Source: Eremophila alpestris peregrina
Lineage: Eukaryota; Chordata; Aves; Passeriformes; Alaudidae
Assembly (NCBI GenBank): GCA_009792885.1
Contig: WMCF01000016.1
Span: 9,781,062-9,845,061 of the forward strand
DNA: 64,000 nt
Direction: 5' to 3'
The translations under genes were made by a program, and so were the position numbers. This document shows positions 37,085-50,700 of this stretch, piece by piece. Numbering within the stretch: position 1 is the first letter of the stretch; every line of letters begins with the position of its first letter. The notes beneath the pieces were generated by a model, which had not been told where the DNA came from, ran no database searches, and worked only from the letters and a program-made list of their open reading frames with translations.

Positions 37085-37213
37085 CACACAGTGACACACA
37101 GTGACACACGGTGACACACGGCGACACACGATGACACACACGGTGACACTCGGTGACACACACGGTGACACACGGTGGACACACGGTGGACACACGGTGA
37201 CACACGGTGACAC
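37085..37213. repeat. 10-bp minisatellite (CACACGGTGA)~12
   Basis: About twelve head-to-tail units of CACACGGTGA follow the gap. Variants include CACACAGTGA, CACACGGCGA, CACACGATGA, 12-bp units with an extra CA, and 11-bp units ending GGTGGA. The sequence left of the gap appears related (GGACACGGGGGGACA), so the array probably spans the whole gap. Open frames through it on the minus strand (Cys-His-Arg-Val-Ser-Pro repeats) are repeat artefacts. Confidence 0.9.
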
Positions 37214-37298
37214 ACTCTGTACAGCCATCCCGATGGTTTCATGCAAACCCGTTCCTCAGGCTGCGGCTCCGAACTGACCTTGGCCGGGGAAGGACGCG

Positions 37299-37345
37299 GG
37301 GAGATCCCGAACGTGGGAGATCCCGAACGTGGGAGATTCCACCCG
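37299..37345. repeat. 16-bp tandem repeat GGGAGATCCCGAACGT
   Basis: Two perfect adjacent copies (37299-37314 and 37315-37330) are followed by a degenerate third (GGGAGATTCCACCCG). Each copy contains the near-palindrome GGGAGATCCC, which resembles a kappaB-like half pattern, and a CpG-containing AACGT. It lies in CpG-enriched sequence beside the 10-mer array. Confidence 0.85.
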
Positions 37346-37766
37346 CGGGAGTTTCCCCATCCCTGTCACCTGCAGGCCCTGGCCCCGGTGATTATTCAAA
37401 TGGCCTGTCACAATCATTGCTCTGGGTAAGGCAAAGGTGATTCCCGAGCTGGTTCCACCCTGGGAGCTGAGGGCAGCATCACCATGGGTTCTGACACAGC
37501 ACTCATCAGTGGCAATAGGGGATTCCAGGATGGTTAAAATCAACATTCCTATGAGAATGGTGGTTATAAACCAACTCTAAATGCCTTTGAAACCCACCCC
37601 GACCAGAAACACACAGATCCAGCCCACACACCTTTACCTCCATGGTGTACAAACCAAAAACCAGCTTACGGCAGCAGAAGTCTCACTGGAAAAAATATTT
37701 TCTCCACCAGTGAGTAAAATTCAAATATGAATTTTAGGTGAGACATAAATGCTACACAAGAAAGAA

Positions 37767-37837
37767 TAACACAACATATTCATTGGACAATTTGGTACAT
37801 CAGCTGTACTTAATAGTCTAATGAATATGTTGTGTTA
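37767..37837. repeat. 71-nt near-perfect inverted repeat / hairpin (MITE or microRNA-precursor-like)
   Basis: The arm TAACACAACATATTCATT (37767-37784) is exactly complementary to AATGAATATGTTGTGTTA (37820-37837). Pairing continues inward through GGAC/GTCT (one G.U wobble), one A-A mismatch, ATT/AAT, one T-T mismatch, and GGTAC/GTACT (one wobble), closing on a 7-nt loop ATCAGCT at 37799-37805. Thus 30 of 32 stem positions pair, two of them as wobbles. Beyond the ends pairing collapses. Both ends are TA, as expected for a TA target duplication flanking a palindromic mariner-type MITE. The size and loop also fit a pre-miRNA. I do not recognise either arm as a known microRNA. Confidence 0.85.
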
Positions 37838-39580
37838 GGCCTCTTAGCATCAGAACAAGAAAAAAAAAATCAGACTAAAAATGCAAAGGTAAATCTCCAA
37901 GATTTCAAGCTCCCTACTTACAAGGAGAGATGCATATTTCATCTTGAGTACTGCTTTCACCCACAGCATCCTTCTGAAAAAGTACTCTGAATCTTTTATT
38001 TTGCTAGATCTTGGTTATTTGTATCTGGTACTATGTAAGGTTTTCCTCCTGTAATTCTTTGGGGAAAAAAACCCCAGAGGCTGTGACAAGTGAAACCTCA
38101 AAGATACAATTGATCAAAAGCTATTTGCTTCCACAAATATGTCTCTTTAATATCTTCATCAAAATTTAAGCTTCAATGACCAGCTTCAAATATGGATTCT
38201 TTTTTAAGAAGGAAGACCTATGACAAATACAGACAAAAGCAGAGAACTTTCACAAAACCCAACAAATTTAGATTTTTTATAGAAGGAGCAGAGTTCCAGG
38301 GAAATAGCTGGAAGGAGAATGGGGAGAGAAATAAATATGTGCTACTGTGTCTAGTCTTTGTAACAAAACTCTTTTCAGAAACCCAACCTGCATCACATAA
38401 AGAAACCCCCTATTCAAAAGCCAGTTTGTTTGCACAGTCTAATTTGATAGAAGCATTTTGTGTGCATTTTTATTATGAAAGGTTTGCTTTTTTTTCAATG
38501 GGCAGCATTCTGCTTTGGAAGCAACTCTTGACTAAAACAGGATGGGAAATCTTCCAAGTTTTGGCCAGAATAATAGCAGCTCTTGCAGGACTTGTGCCCT
38601 GGCTCTGGATCTCACAAAAGGTTCCTTTCTTCCTTCCTTTCACTCCCAACAATGCACCTCCAGAGATTTGCCACAAAGGATTGTTCTGAAGTATATTTAG
38701 CACATGGTGGCAGGCTTAGCTGCTGGGATCAGTTCTTCTTCACTCTGAACTGATTCTTACATTTCTGAATGCAGCAGCTCATTCAGAATTCAATTCCTCG
38801 TTTTTCACAGCAGTGCAAGTTCAACTAAATTTTTTACAGGTTCAAAAATCAATCAGGCAAACCCAAGACAGAAAAATCCATGAGATGTCCCAGTTAAAGC
38901 TCAAGTAACAGCAATACTACAGTGCACTGGATGCTGTGAAGATGTACTGGAGGGCTGTCATGGGATGTTTTCCTGTTCTTTTAATTTCCTTTACATTGGG
39001 CTCTGCAGACCTCTGCTCTGGCTCATTATGGCTGCTCATACCTCACATCCTCATCAAGAAACCTTCCAGGTGGGAATCAATGGCAGTGACCCCAGGAACA
39101 GCAGCTTTTTCTCCCTCTTTAAAGATGGATTCTCAAAGATGGATGAATGTGGTAAGGATATAAAAAGAGTAATATTTTATGAACATAATAAAACTGGACA
39201 TCATTAAGTTTAAAACCTCATTTATCTGCATATGAATATGCTTGCAGAGTTGCAAATAACAGTTCCCCTCTAGGAACCCTGCCCCGTTCCTGCTTTATTT
39301 TTCCTCCAAATGATGCTGTTATTTTCTTTTCTCAGCAGCTCATTCAATGCAGAAGTCAAAGGAGTGTGATTTATTCTGGCTTCTCCACACTAAATAGCCC
39401 AGTGCTATTGTGTATGGACAGCAAGCACTTCAGAAAAGTAAAAACAATTTTTTTTCCTAAATAGAATTAACCCAATAAAACATTTAAATATATAAGAACT
39501 AGAAGGATGTTTTTCCCCAGCTTAGATTTAGATCTAAATTATAAGCCCTGCATTTTTGCCTTTTGCACAGAATTAATCTC

Positions 39581-39659
39581 GTTTTGGGTTTGTTTTTTGG
39601 GTTTTTTTGGTAGTTTTTTGTTTGTTTGTTGGTTTTGGTTTTGGTTTTTTTTGGGGGGG
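39581..39659. repeat. T/G-rich low-complexity tract
   Basis: GTTTTGGG, TTTGTTTG and GGTTTTGG runs alternate, ending in GGGGGGG. It is a G/T simple sequence of about 80 bp. Confidence 0.8.
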
Positions 39660-40528
39660 CACTTATTCCAATTCACAGGACACTGTGAAATGATGAAAAT
39701 TTAGGGATTCAAAAATCCAGGCTTGGATCTTGTTGAAATTCAGGTTATCCTAATTTCCTTCAATACATTTTGTTCCAGTCCTGCTTTCTGATGGAACAGT
39801 TTATTTTGCAGGTGAAGGAAACAGACCAAAAATATACCTGAAGAAAATGGAAGATCCATGAAGTTAAGCATTTTTTTACACATTCCCACTTTCTGGCAGT
39901 TTCAAAATATCCAAGAAACATCTGTACACACCAGTGAGAAACTTAGAGCATTAACTGCACAGCAAGATATAAAGATAATTTTTAAAAGCTTCTAAGATAT
40001 CTTCAAAAGCAGTGAGGAAACAACACTGGAGTGTTATCAAGAAGGCTCTCAGACAGCAAATTCTGCTAAATATCCTAGAGCTTTATTGAACAGCTTGCAC
40101 TGGAAGATAAAGGAATCAAGACCATCTATGAAACAATCTTAAAGCTGATTTAGTAATTGCATGTGAATACAACTCAGCCCAGGCTGGATGAGGCTCAGGA
40201 GAGCTGAGCCCCATCAGCTCCCCAAAGCAGGCCATGAAAAGAGCTTTAAATGATGCAGACACTGCACGTGGATTCCTCTCTGGGGAATGAATTTTTGCCA
40301 CGTTTCCACAGGAAGAATCCAGCACCTGGTAATTCTGTTCCATTGGTGAGGCACTGAGCAGCTTCAGGGGGAAACAGCCGAATTAGAAAAGCAAAGCCCA
40401 TGTCAGCTGAGATGAGGCAGCATTCTACCATGAATGGGGCTTGAACACATGCACAGCCAGCTGAGCCTACTGACAAACACCAGTGTGGGCATCCTGAGCC
40501 AGCACAGGCCTGTCTAAAACACCACAGG

Positions 40529-40570
40529 CTGGAAATTCTAAACTTGACTCTCTGGAAATTCTAAACTTGA
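40529..40570. repeat. 19-bp direct repeat CTGGAAATTCTAAACTTGA
   Basis: CTGGAAATTCTAAACTTGA occurs perfectly at 40529-40547 and 40552-40570 with a 4-bp spacer. It is a recent local duplication with no evident function. Confidence 0.85.
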
Positions 40571-43500
40571 GCTGATCTCCCACCATTTTCTGCAGAAGGT
40601 GTGGACATTTTAATACTTAGAGTCCTGTGTATCAACACCTCCCAGACTGCTGCATCCTGGTCGAAAGCCAGAAGTATACAAATGGACTTTTTACCTCCTT
40701 ACTCAGTGGCTTTGTCCCAGAAATGCTCCAGTCTCCCCATTTGCTGCTGCAGATATTTCTGAGCTCTTCTGTTTCTTTTGATCTGCTTCTCTCTGGGTTT
40801 CTATTGCCAAGTATTTTCTCTTCATCTCTCTGTTCAAAGCACAGAGCTGAAAACGCAGAAATTAATAACTTTGAGGCTTCTCAGTGTGGATGAGCTCAGC
40901 CTGTGAGGACCAGCAGTGTGAGGTTCATTTCAGCACCACGGGCAGACTGATCTGCTGGGCTGTGACCAGAGGAGCTGGGAGCCTGCCCTCCACAACAACA
41001 GCCAGGGGCACAGAGAGCTCCCTGCTGCCAGTGGTGCATCTCCAGCTGCAGCACAATCTCCAGCATGTGACTGGGGGGCAGGAAGAAAGGATGCACTCCA
41101 CATAAATTTAGCCAGCACATTCTCAGATCTCACTGCTTTGATTGCCTGGCAAAGCTGACAGAATCTAACTGATGTGGAGCCTTACTCCCAGCCTCCTGAC
41201 AGGCATTTTTAGAACTGTGCTTGCTGACTAGGGACAAAAATTGCCATGAGTCCAAAATCAGCTGCCATTTGCATGGGCTGAACACCTTCTGGTGAGATCA
41301 TGAAGCAAGAGGCTTGAAGATCAGAGGACAAATTGGCATCTACACAGCACAGTCTAACACAGTACCCCAAAGTACTGAACCTGCAGCAACGAAAACCAGA
41401 AAACAAAACTTTTCTTAATTCTGTGAATGGCTTCTAGTGCATTTTTATCAAATATCTTTTTTTTTTTTAAAGTAGATTTTAGTGCCCTTAAAATCAAGAT
41501 GCACACCAGCTGCACTGCTGTGAATCTGCCAGCACAGCCTGGCCAGGGAGGCAAGGGACACACACCATCCATACACAACAGGCAGGACCTTGTTTTGGGG
41601 GTATTTCTGAATTCCTCCAAATCTGTGATGTAGCATTACTTCTCTAAAAACCTGCAATAGACTTGAGATTGGATCAAGATTGAACAAAGCAACATGTTAG
41701 GACATATTTTGGAGGTAGGAGAGGAAGGGAAGTGAGCATTGTTTAAGGAGTTGCCTTCCATCCCCTTCCCAGATAAAGCTGGAACGCTGGCTGGCCCAGC
41801 CCACGTAATTGTGCCTAAACCACGACTCGCACACTCCCTTCACACATTTCTCAGGAAAACAAAAAACAAACACAAACCCCAACCTTCCAAAACAGGAAGG
41901 GGAACTTGGGGTTTTACCTGATAGTAAACACCATTACCATGATTTCAACTGAATTATTCATAAGGATGTTAATTCACTTTTAAATGCAGGAGAACCAAGC
42001 AAGAAGACCTCAGCAAAGGTCAAATATTTGCTGATCCACCTTGTACGTAACACAGCTCTGACCACAGAAAATTGAATCTAATCAGGCATATTGGTTAAAC
42101 TACATGTGGGTGGAATTTAGGTGGGATGGAAGCAACTACAGTGCAGAAATCAGATTAAGCCTGGGAGAAACTGCAGCGTGTGATTATCATGTAACAATTA
42201 CTCAACATTTTGACAGAGCTCAAGACTGGGCTCAGCCCAGCCCTTGACAATGAGAAGGCAGCACAAACATCAGGCTATGAAACTGCATCACTTCTGTTGA
42301 TCTGCCAGCATTTCCTCTGTGGGAAGTCCACGAGCTCCTGATGGAAGCCCAGGGCTGCAAATTCAAGAGAACCCTGGGGTTCAGAGACCAGGCCCAGACC
42401 CCTGGAGAAGGCAACACCAAGTCAGCTGCAGTACAAATCTCTGTGGGTAACCTTTTGGAATTGGGTCACCACCAACTGTCCATCTCTGTGGAGTTCTCAC
42501 AGAAACCCATCTGGTCCTGGCATCCATCTGATCTGCTCTTCATGCTGTTACCACAGCAACTGACACTTAAATGAGAAATCTTTGAGCAAGCTGGATCTAT
42601 AGGCAGCCCTACCAAATCACAAGGCAGCAAAAGAGGATGCTTGAGGCGGGTCTGGGAGGCATTTAGCTGTGGATTTACCAAAAGGGGTTTCAGCCTTGTT
42701 TTCTGTTTGTGCTTTATCATTTGACAGAATAAGCATCAGCACAGCAATTTTTCTTTATCAACAAGTCCTCTGTAGGTCAGCCACAGCAATATCTTTACAT
42801 TTGGCCTGCTTTGCTGTCTAAATAGATCTTAAATATTTTGATTTCTTCATTGTTTCCATATCACACACAAATTGAACATTTTCTTGCTGTAAACACAACT
42901 GCTGAGAGAAGTAATAGCAGCCATGTGCTTTCTCAGAATTAAAAGATGCTTTACAAACGTATAAAATCTAACTAGATCTTCCCAATGGCATTTAGATTTA
43001 TCATGTTGGATTTGACCCAAATTTCTTTAATACTTTAGGGACACAGACCTAACCTTCAAGTTCTTTGCAGGATATTTTAACGTTTGCAATGCAGATGTTA
43101 AGACTCATTTTATTTTGAAGGAGGGAAAGCCTGTGTTTGTAGCAAAGGATATTATATTGGTTGAACCAACCAGCCTTTATATTCTCCCAGCTAACTCTGA
43201 AATAGGCTTTATTTCTGTCTCTGGCGTGGCAGAAACATGAAAACTAAGCTTAAGCTCTCAGCATTTGCAGCAGGACTAATGAGAGAGGGTTTTGCCCTGG
43301 TCCATGAGCCAGATTTAGGCTCCAAAAGCAACTCCCACACAGGTGACCTGTGGCACAGAACAGGAAGGGAAGTGGGAGCTGGTGGCTGAGGACAGGGGAG
43401 GTGACACTGGGGCTGGCACTGGCTGACACAACCCACACCCTGAGCCTTTGAAATGCTGAGCATTGCCAGTGCAAGGTGAGCAGAGGAAAGAACCACAATT

Positions 43501-46500
43501 CAAATTCTTTTTCTTATTCTTTGAATGCATCTTTGAAATTTCTTTTCTTATTACTCAAAGTCTGCAAGTGAGTGGGACTATTTTACATGTGAAACGTTCA
43601 GGTTTAGAGGTATTTATGTATTTCAAAGACCAAGAGGGAGGAGAGAAAGAGGCAAGAAAGAAACTGAGGGAAACCATTGAGAGAAGTGAGAAGCATCTGA
43701 GATCCCTGAGCCTGAAATGGGGAAGCACATTTCCATAAAGCTTCACTATTACACATTTTGCTCCCTAATTTATTTCCATTAAAAGAACTGAAAAAAAAAC
43801 TTTCCTTGCACAAAACCCCTCCCAAATACTACTTTGCCACTGCAACACTTTTCTAAAAAAATCCCAAATTACTTGCATGCTAATAACTCATGAGTCAAAT
43901 TTCCTTCAGCTGTCCATTTAAAATTGTCAACAAAACTCATGTTATGTAGAATTCTGGTTGGGGAAAAGTCAGAGGGGCTTTTGTCCTAATGTTTCCAGCT
44001 GCAGATGTTGGACTGAAAATCTTTCTCTCACCCAACCCTTTCCTGTTCTGTCACTGGTTAACAAATTTGGGAAGAGGAAGAAAGTTGGAGCAGCCACCAT
44101 GATTTACTCAATCAGGAGCAGAACAGCGACCCATAAAAATTTCTGGCACAAACCTTCCTGTGAACACATTTGCATGTTTATTAGTTAAACTTTGCCGTCT
44201 GTGAGCACTCTTGTGAAAAACAACAAACCATTAGTACAAGGAATGGTAGAAAACACATTTTTAAAGGCCAAAAAATCTCAAGTAAACTGAAAATCTTTAT
44301 TGCTGGAAATGTTTGAGAATTGGCCTGTCCTTCAGAAAGTCCAAAGGGTCCCAAGGTACAAATCCTATCAAAAGACAAGTTTGAGTCTTCTGAATTTGGA
44401 CTAAATTTTGAAAATCCCAACTTGTAAATATAGTATAGGTTTTCTCTGTAAAATGGAAATATTCTAAGTAGGAGAAACAACTTAGCAGGAAGATATGACT
44501 ATTGAAATAAGCCCAAATTCTTAGATAAAATTGAGACATTTCATGATTTTGGATGAAACAATCCTATAAATACAATTACACTTTTTACTGACCTCAGTAA
44601 GGTAAAAGCCATTGACATAACCAGGAAGGAAACTAAGCAATCAAGGAAGAAAATTCCAAACCTGAATTTGACCCTTTACATCCAGTGATTAATTTAATAA
44701 TACTTACACAACAATATTGAAAATCTGATTTGGAAAAGCAATATTCCATGTCATGCCCTGACTGCCTCTCTTCCTCAGCAGTAAATCACTCCCCACCACC
44801 TCCAGTTTGTGAGAGCAGAGGACCATTATTCATATTCAATACCCTGTTAACAAATGTTTGTTCTCATCCTTCTCCAGTGACTTCACAGAGCTTTAATTGA
44901 CAGCACAGATGTCACAGCTCCTGTCCCCAGCCCAAGCAATTGTTTGAAAAGCCTCTGAGTTATTTAACTGCTGGTGTTGACAGGAAGCTGGACATTTCTG
45001 CTCTGATGAGGGCTTTATTTTAAGGTCTCTCAGTCCATCTTACCTTCTGCCTCTTGCTGTCTTACATGCCTAAAATTACTGCTAATGGCTGTGAGCAAAA
45101 GGCTTCCCATTTCGACATCAAATTTGCATTCTGCAGGAAGACTCTCAGGAATTTTTGAGATTGTCCCAGATTAGAGAGAGACCAAATCTATCACATGACA
45201 ATCAATTTTAGCAGAGGCAAGATCACAGTCTCAGCTTCTCCCTGTGTGTTCCCACTAAGATCATGGTGCCTTCTGTTCTCCCAAAGTCAGCTGTTAATAC
45301 AAATTATATACAGGAAAAAAAAAAGAGGATCCCATCAGCAATGTGCTGGACATTTGTATTCCCAACAAGATCTTGTTAAAGATCCTGTTAACAAAGCTGG
45401 TGGATGCCAGCCCTATTTCACATATTGATCTGGTGGAGCAAGCACAAGGCACGTAGACTTCTGGTCTGTATTAATTTGTACTATAACTCTTGGCACAGGA
45501 TCAGCTGGCAATGGTCTCCCCCATGTTTTAAATCAATTACCTGAAGTAGTAATTGTTTGTTATCAGTAAGGGGGATTTAATAAACAGATATACTTGATAA
45601 ATCAATGTGCAGACAAATACAGACATCCACATATAAATTAGTTTACTTTAACCTACTAAAATGAGGCTGCTGGAATGATGATGTTTCAATACACCAAAAT
45701 AACATTACCAGTTTGTATAAGTTGGCATGTTAAATACATCTCTGTCCATGCTTTGACCTTTAGGGCTTTGATTCTAGTGACAATATTCAGCATCCTAAGG
45801 AGGGGCTGGGGCTGGAAAGCCCAGATTATTGTCTTTTTTTTTCATATTGTCTTAATAGAATCAGCAAAATAAAACGATGAATTATGTTGTTATCTCAACT
45901 GAACAGGTTATATAATGCACCTCTGTTCCCACAAGATTGAAATGTAGTGTTTTAACAATGGACTTTACTCCTGCACTCACCTGTAAATGAGCACTGCTGG
46001 AGCAGCACTGAGCCCAGTTCTGCCCTTCTCACCAGCTAAATCTGCTTCCTCTTCTGTGAAATCACTGCTGCTTTACATCATTATGAATTAGGTCAGAAAC
46101 AAACCCAGTGACTGCTCATTCCAGCTAGTGAAACATATGAAGAGTGGCTGCAATGACAGATCTGTAATAATGCTTCTCATCTGCAGTCAATTAAATTTAA
46201 ACCACGCAGAACTATAAGAAGTACACAGTTGAAAATTTTGGCAGGGTGACTGGCAAGCTGTAGCACATCTAACAAACCTGGAGACTTTTAAATTCATCTT
46301 CCCTCTGAACTTTAATCAAAGGCTATAAAAGAAAAATCCAGCTGACTACAATAAAAATTTAAACAGTGAAGATCATTAAAGCAGACACCTCTCGTTACCT
46401 CACGGTGACTTGCAGAAAAAAAAACCCCTTGTCAACGTCAGATGCTCATGCCCAGTGTTACAATCATAATTCACCTTGCTGGAACAAACAGCCTGGGAAT

Positions 46501-47739
46501 GTCTGCATGTGCTAAGCTTGTGTACCAGAGGCAGACATGAGAGGAGGCCAAACGTGTTTGTGTAAGTCACAAAAGAGAACAATCTCTTCCACCGGAGGGG
46601 TGAGAGCTTTTGGAATGTGCTTTTGGACATAGGAGTGTCTTTTGAGAACTACTGAGTATATCTTCAGATGAAAACTATAAATTAAGTGTAATTATTTCTG
46701 ACAGCTTGCATGAGAAAAATAAAGCATTTATCCTGTCACTGAGGTTCCCTGTCTCAGAGCACTCTCAGGGCTTTGGAATCATCCTTGTGGCATATCCACA
46801 CTGCCCTCAGCACGGACTTCCTTTGTTTTTTTCCTCCACCACAATGGTGGGGGTTTTCTTTAAAGTACGTGATCTTCCTTCAAAAATTTGTGTCTAAAAT
46901 ACTCATCTGTCCTTTGGCTGCTTTGATTTTTGACAGCTTCTCCAGCAAACCTCATCCCACAGCTGCAGGTTCCTCCCTCAATCCAGACCCAGCAGAAATC
47001 ACACCCACTTCATTCTCCCCTCCTCACAAATCCCAGCCTTTTTGCCTCTGCCCTCCCTGTGTCTGTGTATCTTTTATTTCATTTATCCTCATGCTCTGCC
47101 CCAGAATTTCTCAGAATTCATCTGTTCCCCTCTCTGCACTTGTCAGTCCAACCTGAGCTCTGCTTTTGCCTTTATTAAGTGCCTCCCCCATCCCTTGCCC
47201 TACAAGACAGATCCTTTCTGCAAAGGCCATGAATGATCCCTCTGCAAGATCTGCCTCACTAATTATAGACTTAACACACATTTGTCTGTCCCTACAGCAG
47301 GTTCCAGAGAGCAGGGGCTTTTCTTCTGTGCCTTGGCATTTAAAACACTGCCACTATCAGCCACACTTGGCTGCAATTAGGAGGGAAACTTGGCAGCAGA
47401 GGATGGGATTTGAACTCTTCTTGACAAAGAAAACAACACTGAAACAATTGGCTGGCTCCCTGTTTACAGAGCCCTAAGGGGTATCTGGGAACCCCAGGTA
47501 AAGTGGATTGTCTGTAGATGTGGAATGGTTTAGTTTGGCAAACAACCAGTGACAAGGAAATGTGCTCTTGTGGCTGCAAATTGTGCTCCCTGTGAAACAA
47601 AGTGCACAGCCTGAATTTAGAGGCAGGTTGTTCTTACAGACATGACACTTTTTTCTAAATTTTATTTTCTTGAAAATGTTCTTAAATATTACATTTGAAA
47701 CACGGTGACATGTATTATCCTATTTTGCTCCAAAAAATA

Positions 47740-47766
47740 AATTAAAAATTTAAAAATTTAAAAAAG
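47740..47766. repeat. A/T-rich tandem AAAAATTT
   Basis: TTAAAAATTTAAAAATTTAA-type units form a short AT-only, nearly self-complementary tract. Confidence 0.65.
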
Positions 47767-50700
47767 GATGCTATTAAAAGCTGACAACACAAAATCTTTA
47801 CTAACCCACATTCCTGCAGTGTTGCTGCCATGAGATCAGCCTGGCAGATTGCACAAAATCTAATGTTTATGATCCAGGAAATACATTTCTCAGGAGCAGG
47901 TTTTCACCCAGGAGCCATTCTCCAAGACAGAAAGTTCTCCCTCTCACCCAGCCAGGGCCATGAACCAGCTCAGCCCAGCAGAGACCAGCAAAAAACCAAG
48001 GAGGAGAGGGGGTTGTTCAAGGAGGTGTTTGAGTTGTTCAGTTTGAAGGAAGTTCTGTGATGCCCCTGGTCAGTGGAATAACTGTGAAATAAATAGAAAG
48101 CAGAGCCCAAAACCTGAGTCTAGAAGAGGCCAGAAACACTTTTTTCCCAGAGCAATATTTCTTTCTTGGAAGGGAGATCTGCTACCCTGCAGACCAAAAC
48201 AGGGTAAGAATATTCTGATTAGAGAAAACCAGATACATTTAAAATTTTTAGATTGGACTTATAAGATGACAGAAACAGCAGAAAAATTTGTGCTGATACT
48301 TTGCATTGTTTCTGACAGAATTTCAGAGGTTTTGATCAGCATTTTGCCCCTCAGAGAAAACAGGACAAACAGGTTCCATGCAGTATTTCTGGTGGAGTAG
48401 GATGCACAAGGGGCTCTGGAAATTTTCAGCAGGCATCAGCAAATGCATCTTAAGTTTGTGTTTGAGAAACTAAATACAAAAATCCTGTTTTTCAGATCCC
48501 CAGCAGATTTGGTTGATAAGAAGATCATTTACTCTGTGTGTGGCTTTAGGTTTAGAGAGTTCAACACAGCCTCTCATGGAACTCTGGTTACCATCTCTCC
48601 TTTGTGTAAACCTCTTTACATTTATTGCACTGAGTTTCCAAGTATTTCCTACAAGGAGCAGAAGAGGTGCATAAGAGACTCCAGTGGGGTTAATGACACA
48701 GAATAAAACTCAATATTATTATCTGAGCTCTTTGTCAATGTTTTGAGAGGAGATAGGTTATTAAGAGATCAAAACCTGCATATTTGGGAACAGGGTAATC
48801 TGACCTGAATTAAGACCAAATTCAAACTTTTTAATCAAGAAGTTTACCTACATTAAATTTCAGATAGAGGTTCTGCATGGGGTTTGTAAAAGTTTTTCTC
48901 CTGCAGGCAAGCTCATTAAATAGTTTATGCAATACATGGCAATGGGAACTGTAATTGTTTCAGGGAAGTATCAAATCAATCAATTTTTACACAGGTATCT
49001 CTCAGATGAACAAGCTTAGAATGTGTTCAGTTCCCCTTACCTTCAGGAACACCATTTGCAGAGGTGAACTTTCACCTGATGTGTTAATTAATTCCTCAGC
49101 ACAAGCTGAAGCTATCTTGCTTTACATGAAGCTTGGTTATTGCTTAATTAAAACAAAACAAAACCCTCTAATCTTTTTAAGTGTCATTCTGGTGTTTTGA
49201 AGGAAGTGTCACCATCTCACTGATGCTTTCAGAGCAAGCACAGCTGCCATTATCTCCACACGGATGGAAACTCATCAACACTGCAGAACATGTTGTAAAA
49301 AAAGTATCAGTGATAATGCTGGGGATTGAAATCATAAATTGACCAGCATTGGACCTAATTCAGCAAAAAGTGATGAAATACCAGAACAATCCTTAAAGCT
49401 GGAAGCCATTCTCCTTGGAATGAGAAACTGGGCAGTTTATTTCACACAAGTTGTATCTGAATGGAAAAGATGCATTAGTGTACAAGGAATTACCACTGCC
49501 ACTATTGGTGAGGAAATAATGAAAATGTGATTGGCATAAATCATTCAGAAATCTTATTACACAATCCTGATCCATATATCAGATTGCTTGGCATTCCACA
49601 GCTCAGAATTACTAAGGTCAGACTTACTCTGGAGTACTGTATTTCTTTACACATTTTATTGTAAATATAAAGTGGAATTCTGATCCCACAGGAAATTCCA
49701 ACATTTTGACATTTATTTTCTGTGCCAATAACAAACATACAGGGTTTGAAGCACTGAAACTCTTATATACAATAGTATAGGAATATCAAAATAATGTAAA
49801 TATCATAGAAGTTGAAAATAAATGAATAAAATGCCAATGTAAAATATTTCAACATTGCCAAAAAGAAATAAGGTAAAATTATTCATTTTGATATTTTCCC
49901 ATCAAATTTAATCTAAATCAATGCATTTACTTAAGATGATTCATTTCTGATGAAATTGCATTGTCTGAGTAGAACATAGTTTGGGGGTTTTTTTCAGCTC
50001 AGTCTCATTATTAAAGATTGATCAGATTGTAAAAGTGTTGGGGAAAAAACCATTAGGAATTCAGCTCTTGCAAACTTATTATACTGAGGTAATTTTGATT
50101 AAAATTTCACAATCCCCAAGAAGGAAAAGCAAATAGCCACCATAATTGTCAATCACATTCAGAGGACTTACAGGTGGCTCTAAAGTGACTTCATGGGAGA
50201 TAAGTAATTTAATTGCTAACATGAATAAAACCATTTGAACACAAGTTCTGTCTTTTCCTCTGCAGGTCCTGTGGTTTTCCACCCCCAGCAGCAGCCCCTG
50301 CTTTGGTCACTCGTGCAGTGTAATCCTGTGGGAATTCAGTGTCCAACATGACAGTGTCCAGTTCCCTGTCCTGGCAGGGAGATACATTTGTGTGTCTGAC
50401 TGCCTTTTTACCAGCTCAGATTTAGCTTCTGCACCTTGTTTCTGTGGCTTCAGGTATCACCTTGCTCCCCCTCCTCTTCTAATTGTGATTGCTTCATTGC
50501 TCTTTAATCATCCCTCACCTCTTTCTTTAGCTTTCCTGCTTTCTTACAAAATATTTTACAGGATTTGTGTTGTCACAGCCTAGAAAAGTTCTTCCCTCTC
50601 CCCAGGAACAGTCTCCTAACTCATTGACCTGTCTCTCATCCTGCATTAAGCTTAAACACTTCAAGGCTCTTTGGGGAAAGAAACTTCACCTTTATATCAA

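Noticed and set aside
36469..37242. 257-codon minus-strand frame with Cys/His/Arg/Val repeats
   Set aside because: More than half is either Ns or the 10-mer minisatellite read as protein.
38192..38689. 165-codon frame with a hydrophobic C-terminal half
   Set aside because: No homology recognised, no promoter or splice context, and composition typical of translated AT-rich DNA.
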